Assembly (NCBI GenBank): GCA_964372215.1
Contig: CAYJQC010000003.1
Span: forward strand, 1 to 64,000
Origin: DAIMFL01 sp964372215
GTDB lineage: Bacteria; Pseudomonadota; Alphaproteobacteria; Dongiales; Dongiaceae
Length of the DNA: 64,000 nucleotides
Reading direction: 5' to 3'
The notes under the pieces are model-generated. The model worked only from the letters and a program-made list of their open reading frames with translations. It was not told where the DNA came from and searched no databases. Made by a program: the position numbers and the translations under genes. This document shows positions 42,672-51,640 of the stretch, in pieces (position 1 is the stretch's first letter; every line of letters starts with the position of its first letter).

Positions 42672-44870
42672 ATGCCACGCGATCCGAAGCACGACATACT
42701 TTTCGAACCGATCCAGATCGGCCCGAAGACGATGAAGAATCGCTTCTATCAGGTGCCGCATTGCATCGGTGCCGGCTCCGAAAAGCCCGGCACGCAGGCA
42801 GCCAATCGCGCGATGAAGGCCGAAGGGGGCTGGGGGGCGTGCTGCACGGAGTACTGTTCAATCCATCCCGAATCGGACGACACGCACCGCGTGTCGGCGC
42901 GCCTGTGGGATGCCGGCGACGTCATCAATCTGCGCCACCTCAACGACTCGTTGCACGCGCATGGGGCGCTCGGCGGAATCGAGATGTGGTACGGCGGCGC
43001 CCACGCGCCGAACATGGAGTCACGTGCGGTTCCCCAGGGGCCCGGTTCCTATGCGTCCGAGTTCGAGTACCTGACCTACAATCACGAGGCCGACGAGGAT
43101 GAGATCAAACGGCTGATCAATCACTACGCCGAAGCCGCCAAGCGAGCGGTGCAGGCGGGTTTCGACATTGTCTACGTGTATGGCGGGCACAGCTACCTGC
43201 CGCTGCAGTTCCTCTCCAAGTTCTACAATCGGCGCTCCGACAAGTACGGCGGTTCGCTCGCGAACCGAGGTCGGTTCTGGATCGAGTCCCTTGCCGCCGT
43301 CAAGGCGGCGGTCGGCAACGACGCCGCGGTCGCCACGCGGTTTGCGATCGACACTCTCTATGGCATGGACGGGGTCGAAGTCGGGGACGACGGCCTGCAG
43401 TTCGTCGAGATGGTCGACAAGGAGGGTGTCCTCGATCTCTGGGACATCAATATCGGTGACATCGCCGAATGGGGCGAGGATGCGGGGCCTTCCCGCTTCT
43501 ACAAGGCCGGCCACCAGCGCAACTGGACGGACGAGGCGACCCGGCTGGCCAAGGTTCCCGTGCTCGGCGTCAGCCGGGAAACCAGCCCCGACGACATGGC
43601 CGCGCGGCTTCGCGAAGGGCGCCTCGACATCCTGGGCTTTGCCCGCCCGTCCATCGCCGATCCCTTCCTGCCGAACAAGGTGAACGAAGGCCGGGTCGAG
43701 GACATCCGCGAGTGCATCGGCTGCAATGTCTGCATCTCGCGCTGGGAAATCGGCGGCCCGCCCATGATCTGCACCCAGAACGCGACGGCCAATGAGGAGT
43801 ACCGCCGCGGCTGGCATCCGGAGAAGTTCGCCAAGACGAAGAAGCCCGGCTCGGTGCTGGTCGTCGGTGCTGGTCCGGCGGGAATGGAATGCGCCCGGGT
43901 GCTGGGGGAGCGTGGCTACGACGTGCATCTCCGGGAGGCCGACAGCGAGATCGGCGGGCGGATCCGCAAGGTTCAGCGCTATGCCGGCCTTTCCGAATGG
44001 GGCCGAGTCACTACCTACCGCCAAATTCAGCTCGGCAAGCTGGCCAAGCAGAAAAAGGTCGAACTGCATACCGGCGTCGGGAAGATGACTGCGGAAGACG
44101 TCCTTACCTATGGTGCCGACAAGGTCGTGCTGGCGACGGGGTCACATTGGTCAACCAGCGGCGTCAGCATGGTGAACCACAGCGCGATCCCCGGTGTCGA
44201 CGCCTCTCAGCCCTGGTGCGTCACACCCGAGCAACTGATTCTCGGCGGCAAGAAGACTGGCAAGAATGTTCTTGTGCTCGACGCCGACGGCTACTTCACC
44301 GGCGTTTCCTGTGCCGAGCATCTCGCCGACCAGGGCAAGAAAGTCACCATCATCACCCCGCTCGGCCACGTCGCGCCCTATACTCATTTTACGCTGGAGG
44401 GCCCCAATCTGCGGCGCATGATGTACGAGAAGGGCATTCACGAGAAGACATACCACTGGGTGGAGAAGGTTGCACCGGGCAAGGCGACCGTCTATTTCCT
44501 CTACCGCGACGGCTATGTGCGCGATGCCGGCCCCACGAAAGGCAAGCTGCCACGCCGGGCCGGTACCGACGTGATCGAGATGGAATTCGACTCCATCGTC
44601 ATCTGCACGGGGCGCGTTCCCAACAACGAGATCTATCTCGGCCTGCGCGCACGCAAGACCGAGTGGGAGAAGAACGACGTGCTGGGCGTCTATCAGGCTG
44701 GCGACTGCTACGCGCCGCGCCTGATCGCCGACGCCGTCTTCGATGGGCATCGGATCGCCCGTGAGTTCGAATCCGACAACCCCCAGTTCGCGCAGCCATG
44801 GATCCGCGAACGCCAAGTCTGGGGCCACGAAACGTTTCCCAAGATCAAAGACCGCGAGACGACGGGCTGA
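42672..44870 (+). CDS. Trimethylamine dehydrogenase-like FMN/4Fe-4S flavoprotein
   Basis: About 732 residues, near the 729 of trimethylamine dehydrogenase, which oxidatively demethylates trimethylamine to dimethylamine and formaldehyde and gives electrons to ETF. The ATG at 42672 matches the family start PRDPKHDILFEPIQIGPKT. Seen: the covalent-FMN Cys31 (PHCIGAG), Tyr61 (CTEYCS), Ser75, Trp106 (MWYGG), Tyr170/His173 (VYGGHSY), Trp267 (AEWGEDAG), 4Fe-4S ligands Cys348/351/354/367, Trp358, and an ADP-binding motif VVGAGPAGMECARVLG near 395. The aromatic cage for a trimethylammonium group is kept. An alternative is a dehydrogenase for another N-methylated amine. It begins a plus-strand operon with its electron acceptors. 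Confidence 0.9.
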   Translation: MPRDPKHDILFEPIQIGPKTMKNRFYQVPHCIGAGSEKPGTQAANRAMKAEGGWGACCTEYCSIHPESDDTHRVSARLWDAGDVINLRHLNDSLHAHGALGGIEMWYGGAHAPNMESRAVPQGPGSYASEFEYLTYNHEADEDEIKRLINHYAEAAKRAVQAGFDIVYVYGGHSYLPLQFLSKFYNRRSDKYGGSLANRGRFWIESLAAVKAAVGNDAAVATRFAIDTLYGMDGVEVGDDGLQFVEMVDKEGVLDLWDINIGDIAEWGEDAGPSRFYKAGHQRNWTDEATRLAKVPVLGVSRETSPDDMAARLREGRLDILGFARPSIADPFLPNKVNEGRVEDIRECIGCNVCISRWEIGGPPMICTQNATANEEYRRGWHPEKFAKTKKPGSVLVVGAGPAGMECARVLGERGYDVHLREADSEIGGRIRKVQRYAGLSEWGRVTTYRQIQLGKLAKQKKVELHTGVGKMTAEDVLTYGADKVVLATGSHWSTSGVSMVNHSAIPGVDASQPWCVTPEQLILGGKKTGKNVLVLDADGYFTGVSCAEHLADQGKKVTIITPLGHVAPYTHFTLEGPNLRRMMYEKGIHEKTYHWVEKVAPGKATVYFLYRDGYVRDAGPTKGKLPRRAGTDVIEMEFDSIVICTGRVPNNEIYLGLRARKTEWEKNDVLGVYQAGDCYAPRLIADAVFDGHRIAREFESDNPQFAQPWIRERQVWGHETFPKIKDRETTG

Positions 44871-44978
44871 ACGACAACGACGGCCCGGTGTCACCGCGTG
44901 GCGGTGGTCCTCCCGACGCGGACCGCCGCCGGCGGCGCGCAGCAGCAGGCAATTCGACCTGGATGACAGGAACGCAAC

Positions 44979-47900
44979 GTGGAGACGCGTGAAGTATTCT
45001 GGTCGCTCGGCACGACAGAGCTGCTGGTCTTCTACGCCGCGGGGACGATGGCAATCGCGGTATTCCTCTACGGGGTCTACCGCCATGTCGCCAAGTATCG
45101 CCGCGGGCAAGCCCTTCCGGCTGCGCTCGACATCACCGCCATCACCGCCGGCGTTTGGCGCATGCTGTTGGACGTCCTCACGCATCGCACGGTGCGGCGG
45201 CGCGACCGCCTTGCCGGGATCGCTCACGGTGGAATATTCCTGGGCTATCTGTTCGCGTTCATCGGCACAACGCTGATCTTCATCGAAGTCGACATCTTCC
45301 GGCCGATCTTTGCGATCAGCTTCTGGAAAGGCCGGTTCTACCTCATCTCCAGCTTGCTCATGGACCTCGGCCACCTGGCGCTTGTCGTCGGTCTCGTCTA
45401 CATGATGGTGCGCCGGGCGGCCTTCCGCCTGCCCAAGTTGAACTATCTCCGGCTGTATCGCGGGGAAAAATCGCTGAGGCCCGCCGCCGCAAGATGGAGA
45501 AGGGAGGACTGGACCTTCGTCTCCTTCCTGCTGGTGGTCGAAATCACCGGCTTCTACCAGGAGGGCGTTCGACTCCTGATGGACCAGCCCGCATGGGCGG
45601 CCTGGGAGCCCGTTGGCAATGCCGTAGCCAAGCTCCTGGGCGCTTTCGGCATGAGCGCCGGGACCGCAGCGGTTATCCGCGCACAGAACTGGTGGATACA
45701 CGGTCTTCTCGCCCTGGGATTCACCGCCGCAATCCCGTGGTACAAGGCCAAGCACATGATCGCGGTGCTCGGATCGCTCTCGCTGCGCGATGCACGGCCG
45801 CTGGCGCGACTGCCCAAGGAGAGCTCGACCAGCGCCGGCGTCGCAGAACTGTCCGATTTCACCTGGAAGGACATGCTTCAGTTCGATGCCTGCACGAAAT
45901 GCGGGCGCTGCCATGAAGCGTGCCCGGCGCGCATAGCCGGCTACCCGCTGAGCCCCAGAGACCTGATCCTCGACCTGAGACTCCACAACGACCGAAATCA
46001 GGGCGCCGGCGACGATGGGGCGACGCTGATCGGCGACATCATCGCGCCGGAAACGCTTTGGGCCTGCCGAAGCTGCGGCGCCTGCCAGGAAATCTGCCCG
46101 GTGGGCATCGAGCATCCGTCGATCATCGTGCGCATGCGGCGGCAGCTGGTTGCACGTGGCGACATGGACCCGCTGCTGCGCGCAACTCTCGGTGCCATAG
46201 CAGACACCGGAAACTGCTTCAACGAGAATGCCCGCAAGCGCCCGGCATGGACCCGCGAGCTCGGGTTCAGGATCAAGGACATTCGTACGGACGCTGCCGA
46301 GAGTCTCTGGTTCGTCGGCGACTACGCCTCGTTCGATCCGCGCAACCAGAAGGTCAGCCAGGTGGTGGCGCGGCTCTTCAAGGCCGCCCAGGTCGATTAC
46401 GCCTTGCTCCACGAGGCGGAATGGACTGCCGGCAACGACGTGCGGCGGGTTGGAGAAGAGGGCCTGTACGAGGCGCTCGCCGAACACAATCTGGCGGAAA
46501 TGTCGGCGGCTAGGCCCTTCAGCCGGATCATTACCACTGATCCGCACAGCTACAACACGTTGCGAAACGAGTATCCGGAGTTCGGCGCGACGGCTCCCAT
46601 CGAGCACTACAGTACGGTGCTGCGCGATTTGCTGAAGTCGGGGCGGCTGAAGGTCACAAAGCCGCTGGCGAAGCGCGTCACCTTCCATGACCCATGCCAT
46701 CTCGGCCGCCTGAACGGCGGCTACGATGCGCCGCGCGAGGTACTTGCGCTGATCGGCTGCGAGGTCGTGGAAATGCCCAGGAACCGCGACAACTCGTTCT
46801 GCTGCGGAGCCGGCGGTGGGCGCATCTGGATTCCCGATCAGCCGGGAACCGAGAAGCCGTCCGAGAATCGCATGCACGAAGCGGCCGCCCTCGGTGCCAT
46901 CGATGTCTTCGTAACCTGCTGCCCGAAGGACCTCGTGATGTTTGAGGATGCACGAAAGACCAGCGGTCACGAGAAAGAGCTCGTGGTGGGAGACTTGGCC
47001 GAGCTCGTGGCCGAGGCAGTCGAGCTCAAGAGCATCGCGCTGTCGGACCTGCCGACCCTGGCCGAGCGGATCACCGACGCGGTGGCGGCGCGCATCGGCG
47101 ATATCGTCGCCGCCCGTCTCGACGAGGTGATCGCAAAACGCCTGGGCGGCCTGAAGCTGGAGCCCGCCGCGGCGCCGGCACTCCAGCCGCCGCCCCCACA
47201 GCCGGTCGAGGTCGCACCGAAAGCGGCGGAGGAGCCAAGTGCGCCTTCGGTCAACATCGTGGCGGAGCCGTCGCCGCCGCTGAAGGCAATGGACTGGGAC
47301 AACCTGGCGCCGGTCCAGCCGGCGCCGCTTCCGGCCTATGAAGTTCCCGCCAAGACCGGGCCGCGCATTCTCGTCTGCGTCAAGCACGTGGCGGTGCTAG
47401 GCGACGAACACGGCTTCACCGCCGATGGCCGTGACGTCAAGGGCGAGTATCTGGAGCATACGCTCAACGAGTGGGACGACGCCGCACTCGAGGAAGCGTT
47501 GCGGGTTGTCGAGAAGTTCGGCAGCGGTGAGGTCGTCGCCGTCGCCGTCGGGCCCGAAGACGCGGACGCCTCGCTCCTCAAGGTGCTCGCCAAGGGTGCG
47601 CATCGTGCCGTCCGAGTTTGGCATGACAGCCTGGCTGGCGCCGATCCCGTGAGTGTCGCGCGGGCGATTGCCGGTGTTGCCGTCAAGGAGGCGCCCGACC
47701 TCGTCCTGGCTGGCGTGCAGTCAAGCGATCACGGTCATGGCGCCACCGGCACCGCGCTGGCCCGGATACTCGGGTTGCCGCACGCTGCGGTGGTGGTCGG
47801 CCTCGAGTGGGACGGAACGGCGTCCTTGACGTTGACTCGCGAGCTCGAAGGTGGCGTCCGGCATACGCTCGAGCTGCCGAGCCCTGCCGTCGTCACGGTC

Positions 47901-48128
47901 CAGACGGGGATCAACGTCCCGCGCTACGCGACCATGAGAATGATCAAGCAGGCCAAGCAGAAGCCCCTGATCGTCCTGGACGGCGATGGCGTCATGGACG
48001 GAAGCGGCGGCTATGTGGTTCGGCGCATGTACGTGCCGAAACAGACCAAGGCGCAGATGTTGACGGGAGACGCCCAGCAGATCGCCGCGTCCATTGCCAG
48101 CATCATTCGAGACAAGAGGGGAGGATAG
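44979..48128 (+). CDS. Membrane Fe-S CCG-domain protein fused to ETF-beta
   Basis: This 1049-residue fusion starts with a NarI-like membrane part of five or so helices (about 10-290), then two 4Fe-4S motifs, CTKCGRCHEACP at 305 and CRSCGACQEICP at 363. A CCG (heterodisulfide-reductase-like) domain follows, with HDPCHLGR near 570, FCCGAGGG near 606 and TCCPKD near 647. A Pro/Ala-rich linker (about 725-790) leads to a complete ETF-beta domain (792 to the end: RILVCVKHV; AVAVGPEDADASL; VQSSDHGHGATG; PKQTKAQ). DgcB-type proteins of the first kind work with ETF in Pseudomonas, but as separate chains. The fusion should pass dehydrogenase electrons from ETF to the quinone pool at the inner membrane. 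Confidence 0.9.
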   Translation: METREVFWSLGTTELLVFYAAGTMAIAVFLYGVYRHVAKYRRGQALPAALDITAITAGVWRMLLDVLTHRTVRRRDRLAGIAHGGIFLGYLFAFIGTTLIFIEVDIFRPIFAISFWKGRFYLISSLLMDLGHLALVVGLVYMMVRRAAFRLPKLNYLRLYRGEKSLRPAAARWRREDWTFVSFLLVVEITGFYQEGVRLLMDQPAWAAWEPVGNAVAKLLGAFGMSAGTAAVIRAQNWWIHGLLALGFTAAIPWYKAKHMIAVLGSLSLRDARPLARLPKESSTSAGVAELSDFTWKDMLQFDACTKCGRCHEACPARIAGYPLSPRDLILDLRLHNDRNQGAGDDGATLIGDIIAPETLWACRSCGACQEICPVGIEHPSIIVRMRRQLVARGDMDPLLRATLGAIADTGNCFNENARKRPAWTRELGFRIKDIRTDAAESLWFVGDYASFDPRNQKVSQVVARLFKAAQVDYALLHEAEWTAGNDVRRVGEEGLYEALAEHNLAEMSAARPFSRIITTDPHSYNTLRNEYPEFGATAPIEHYSTVLRDLLKSGRLKVTKPLAKRVTFHDPCHLGRLNGGYDAPREVLALIGCEVVEMPRNRDNSFCCGAGGGRIWIPDQPGTEKPSENRMHEAAALGAIDVFVTCCPKDLVMFEDARKTSGHEKELVVGDLAELVAEAVELKSIALSDLPTLAERITDAVAARIGDIVAARLDEVIAKRLGGLKLEPAAAPALQPPPPQPVEVAPKAAEEPSAPSVNIVAEPSPPLKAMDWDNLAPVQPAPLPAYEVPAKTGPRILVCVKHVAVLGDEHGFTADGRDVKGEYLEHTLNEWDDAALEEALRVVEKFGSGEVVAVAVGPEDADASLLKVLAKGAHRAVRVWHDSLAGADPVSVARAIAGVAVKEAPDLVLAGVQSSDHGHGATGTALARILGLPHAAVVVGLEWDGTASLTLTRELEGGVRHTLELPSPAVVTVQTGINVPRYATMRMIKQAKQKPLIVLDGDGVMDGSGGYVVRRMYVPKQTKAQMLTGDAQQIAASIASIIRDKRGG

Positions 48129-48134
48129 GAGGCC

Positions 48135-49100
48135 ATGCCCGGCATTCTCGTCGTCGCGGAACATGTCCGGGGCGAGCTGCGCGACATCACCGGTGAAGCC
48201 GTCGGCGCCGCGACTGCCATCAAGGAAAGGCTCGGCGGCCCGCTCACCATCGTCGTGCTTTCCGCCGATCCGGCGTCCCTTGCGGATGGGGTGAACTTCG
48301 ATGGCGTCGATGAAATCCTCGGCGTCGACATTGGGACCGACGTCTTTGACGCGGCGCTGTACGAGGAGGCCGTCTGCCGATTGGGCGCGGAACTGAGGCC
48401 CCGGTTGATCCTGTTCGGCCACACGGTGAACGGCATGGCGTGTTCGGCCGCCGTCGCGGCGCGGCTGGGCGCCGGCTTCGCCAGCGACGTCCATGGGCTT
48501 GACGTCAGTGACGACGGGATCGTGGCGACCCGCAGCGCCTACGGGAACAAGGTGAACCTCGAAGTGGGATTCACCGGCAAAGGTGTCGTGGTTCTTGCCT
48601 TGCGGGGAGCGACGTTCGATGCGCCGGCTGCGCGGGGATCGGCGTCGATAGCCGCTCGGAAGCTCGATCTGTCAGGCGTCGACGGCCGATGCACGCATGT
48701 CGGCTACGAGATGGCGCCCGCTGCGGACTTCGACATCTCCAAGGCCGAGTTCATTCTCTCGGTCGGCCGCGGCATTCAGGACAAGGACAATCTGCCCCGT
48801 TTCGCCGCGCTCGCGGAGCGCCTCGGCGCCACATTCGGATGCTCCCGCCCGATCGTCGATTCCGGCTGGTTGCCCAAGCCGCACCAGGTCGGGCAGTCAG
48901 GCAAAGTCGCCTCTGGATGCAAGATATACGTGGCGCTGGGCATCTCCGGTGCGGTCCAGCACCTGTTCGGCATGAAGCACGTGGAGACGATCATCGCGGT
49001 CAACACGGATCCGGAGGCCCCGATCTTCAATGTCGCAACGCACGGGGCGTGCGTCGATCTTTTCGAGCTGGCCGATGCCCTCGAGAAGCAATTCAACTAG
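48135..49100 (+). CDS. etfA: Electron transfer flavoprotein alpha subunit
   Basis: The 321-residue ETF-alpha begins with the small N-terminal domain (ILVVAEHVRGELRDITGEAVGAA) and carries the FAD domain signature SGWLPKPHQVGQSGKVASGCKIYVALGISGAVQHLFGM (about 235-280). It lies 6 bases after the fusion protein with an AGGAGG site. It would dimerise with the ETF-beta domain fused to the membrane protein, tying the soluble carrier to the membrane. That is unusual, since ETF is normally a free heterodimer. Confidence 0.94.
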   Translation: MPGILVVAEHVRGELRDITGEAVGAATAIKERLGGPLTIVVLSADPASLADGVNFDGVDEILGVDIGTDVFDAALYEEAVCRLGAELRPRLILFGHTVNGMACSAAVAARLGAGFASDVHGLDVSDDGIVATRSAYGNKVNLEVGFTGKGVVVLALRGATFDAPAARGSASIAARKLDLSGVDGRCTHVGYEMAPAADFDISKAEFILSVGRGIQDKDNLPRFAALAERLGATFGCSRPIVDSGWLPKPHQVGQSGKVASGCKIYVALGISGAVQHLFGMKHVETIIAVNTDPEAPIFNVATHGACVDLFELADALEKQFN

Positions 49101-49121
49101 CCAATCCGGGGAGGAACATCG

Positions 49122-50246
49122 ATGACGACGACGTGGCGCGACAACTGCCTGGCGAGCCGGCACCGTGCACTGGGCTCCAAGCTGGAAGACTGGAACGGCA
49201 TGGGCATACCGTGGATGTACGACACCAAGGTGTATTCCAAGGATATCTACGATCAGCACAAAGCCGTCCGCGGTGCAGCCGGGCTGTTCGACGTGTCGGG
49301 CCTGAAGAAAATTCACGTCGCCGGCCCCGATGCGATGGACGTCCTAAATGGCGTGTGTACGCGTGAGCTCGGCAAGATCTATCCGGGGAAGTCCGCCTAT
49401 GCAGCCATACTGAACGACGACGGGCTGATGACCGACGACTGCATCATGTTCCGCATGGGACCGAATACCTGGATGATGGTGCATGGCAGCGGCACGGGCC
49501 ACGAAGAGCTGGTCCGCTCGGCCGTGTACAAGAACGTCTCGATCCTGTTCGATGACGATCTTCACGATATCTCTCTGCAGGGCCCCAAGGCAGTGGAATT
49601 CCTGGCGCAGCACGTGCCGGGCATTCGTGAACTGCGCTACTTTCACCACATGCAGACCACCCTGTTTGATCGGCCGGTGATGATCTCGCGGACCGGGTAT
49701 TCTGGGGAGCGCGGCTACGAGATTTTCGCGAAGGCCGCCGACATCGGCGCGATATGGGACGGGATCCTGGAGAAGGGTGCGTCCATGGGGATCATCCCGT
49801 GCTGCTTCACGGTGCTCGACATGCTGCGGGTCGAGTCCTATCTGATTTTCTTTCCGTACGACAATTCGCCGGAAGGCGACTCACTGTGGGAGCTGGGTCT
49901 GGACTTCACGGTCAGCCCTGGCAAGACCGGATATCGCGGTGCCGAACGGCACCACGCCCTGAAGGGCAAGGAGCGCATCAAGCTGTTTGGCGTCCTCGCC
50001 GATCTCGATGGGCCGCTGGATGCCGGCGATGAACTTTTCGCCGGAAACCGCAAGGTGGGCGTCGTCACGTGCGGGATGTACTCGAAGCTGACTGGCAAGT
50101 CGATGGCGCTGGCCAGGCTGGAGCCCGAGTGCGCCAAGCAGGGCGTGAAGCTCGAGGCGCGACGCAAGAGCGGGAACTGTTCGGCGATTGCCCACACGAT
50201 CCCGTTCGACGACCCGCGGAAGAAGAAGCGGTCGGTCGTGGGCTGA
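49122..50246 (+). CDS. GcvT-family folate-dependent methyltransferase/demethylase
   Basis: This 374-residue protein is a stand-alone GcvT-fold protein (FDVSGLKKIHVAGPDAMDVLNGVCTRELGKI; SRTGYSGERGYEIFAKAADIGAIWDGIL; VTCGMYSKLTGKSMALARLEPE). Members transfer a methyl or methylene group from an amine or sulfonium to tetrahydrofolate, as GcvT and DmdA do. It lies 21 bases after etfA, in the same operon as the trimethylamine-dehydrogenase-like enzyme. It may capture formaldehyde-level C1 units or remove one N-methyl group itself. Which of these is right cannot be decided here. Confidence 0.8.
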   Translation: MTTTWRDNCLASRHRALGSKLEDWNGMGIPWMYDTKVYSKDIYDQHKAVRGAAGLFDVSGLKKIHVAGPDAMDVLNGVCTRELGKIYPGKSAYAAILNDDGLMTDDCIMFRMGPNTWMMVHGSGTGHEELVRSAVYKNVSILFDDDLHDISLQGPKAVEFLAQHVPGIRELRYFHHMQTTLFDRPVMISRTGYSGERGYEIFAKAADIGAIWDGILEKGASMGIIPCCFTVLDMLRVESYLIFFPYDNSPEGDSLWELGLDFTVSPGKTGYRGAERHHALKGKERIKLFGVLADLDGPLDAGDELFAGNRKVGVVTCGMYSKLTGKSMALARLEPECAKQGVKLEARRKSGNCSAIAHTIPFDDPRKKKRSVVG

Positions 50247-50546
50247 TTGGCGCGAGACGGCGAAAGAGTTGCGTCGGCATTGCCCCGCGGCGCCCGCCCG
50301 ACGGCAGCGGAGCCCGCTGGCCGGTACCCGGGGGAGGCAATCGTCCGCGGCATGTCCGGCCGTGTTCGAACAGCCGCATGGTCAGGTATTGCCCGCCCGC
50401 AGCCGACGGCTCTTGGGCGGTAGCTCGTGTAGCGCCGGTGGGACGCGCTCCCAGGCGCGATCGCGGGTGCCTCGTGCGCGGTCCGGTCCGCGGCATCGCC
50501 CCGACCTCGTCAAGAGTCGCCGTCATGTGATGGGACGGCAGACCCG
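50247..50546. other. Intergenic stretch without a gene
   Basis: About 300 bases between the GcvT-like and EamA genes. I see no conserved frame, RNA or repeat. Short frames on both strands are shadows of high-GC sequence. Confidence 0.5.
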
Positions 50547-51494
50547 GTGCTGATGGAGACTGGACCCGCGGCGGTTCGCCGCGAGCGGCAGGCGAAGCTG
50601 GCGTGCGCCTTCGCCGGGCTCGTCTGGGGTGTGTTCTGGATACCGCTCAGGGCGCTCGACGCGGCTGGGGTGAGCGGAGCCTGGGCGACCGTATTCTATT
50701 ACGCGGCGCCCCTTGCCGTTCTCCTTCCATTCGTTGCCGTCCGGTTCCGTCATCTGCAGGCCGGCGGACTGCGTCTGCAGCTGACTGGAATCGCCGCCGG
50801 GACCTCCATGGTGCTCTATGCCGACGCGGTGCTCCATACCGAAGTCATTCGCGCCATGCTCCTCTACTACCTGACGCCGGTTTGGAGCTTCGCGCTGGCG
50901 TGGGTGTGGCTGAAGGAGCGGATCGATGCCACGCGCATGGTCACCATCGCCCTCGGGCTGTCGGGGATGCTGATCATCCTGGGAGTCGATTCCGGCATGC
51001 CCTGGCCGCGCAACGGCGGCGATTGGATGGGGCTGGCCTCCGGCATCGTCTGGGCGCTGGCGGCTGTCCTCATGCGCGGCCAGAAGGGAACCGCCGCGAT
51101 GGAGTACACGCTGGTGTACTTCGCCTGGGGCACGGCGGCGGCGATCGTCGTCGCTTGGTTGCCGCTCTCCACCAGTCGCTCGATTCCGCTGCTGGAGGAC
51201 GTTGTCGCGACGGCGGCCTGGTCGGTTCCCTTTGTCGTGGTGCTGGTCGTTCCAGCGGTCTTGGCGATGATGTGGGGAACGCCGCTGCTCAATCCGGGCG
51301 TGGTTGGGCTGCTGTTCATGAGCGAGATCAGCGTTGGGGCGATCACCGCCGCGATCTGGGCGGGCGAGCCGTTCGGCCTGCGCGAGGCTGCCGGCGTGAT
51401 CGTCATCACGGGGGCGGGGCTTGCCGAAGTGTTCGTCGCGCCGCTTGCCAGGATGCGGGCTCGATGGTCCTGTCGCAACGCGGCAAGCATGTGA
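50547..51494 (+). CDS. EamA/DMT-family transporter
   Basis: The 315-residue membrane protein of the drug/metabolite transporter superfamily has ten hydrophobic segments and two EamA repeats (FAGLVWGVFWIPLRAL in the first, WMGLASGIVWALAAVLMRG in the second). LYYLTPVWSFALAWVWLKERI and FMSEISVGAITAAIWAGEPFGLREAAGVIVITGAGLAEVF are typical helix pairs. The GTG at 50547 has a better-spaced ribosome site than the ATG at 50553. It may export a by-product of amine breakdown, such as a methylated amine or amino acid. Confidence 0.85.
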   Translation: MLMETGPAAVRRERQAKLACAFAGLVWGVFWIPLRALDAAGVSGAWATVFYYAAPLAVLLPFVAVRFRHLQAGGLRLQLTGIAAGTSMVLYADAVLHTEVIRAMLLYYLTPVWSFALAWVWLKERIDATRMVTIALGLSGMLIILGVDSGMPWPRNGGDWMGLASGIVWALAAVLMRGQKGTAAMEYTLVYFAWGTAAAIVVAWLPLSTSRSIPLLEDVVATAAWSVPFVVVLVVPAVLAMMWGTPLLNPGVVGLLFMSEISVGAITAAIWAGEPFGLREAAGVIVITGAGLAEVFVAPLARMRARWSCRNAASM

Positions 51495-51640
51495 GCTCCG
51501 CGTGGGACACAGTTGCCATGAGGCCTCGTCACCACCGGCCTCGCCTTCGATGGCCCGGCGTGTTCGGCGGCGCAAAGACGACCACCGCGCCTGAACCGAT
51601 CCTCGAGGAAGCAATTTCCGGCGATACGGCACGCCGACGG

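Noticed and set aside
44151..47387. 1078-residue minus-strand frame
   Set aside because: It is antisense to the dehydrogenase and the CCG/ETF fusion, both of which carry clear motifs on the plus strand.
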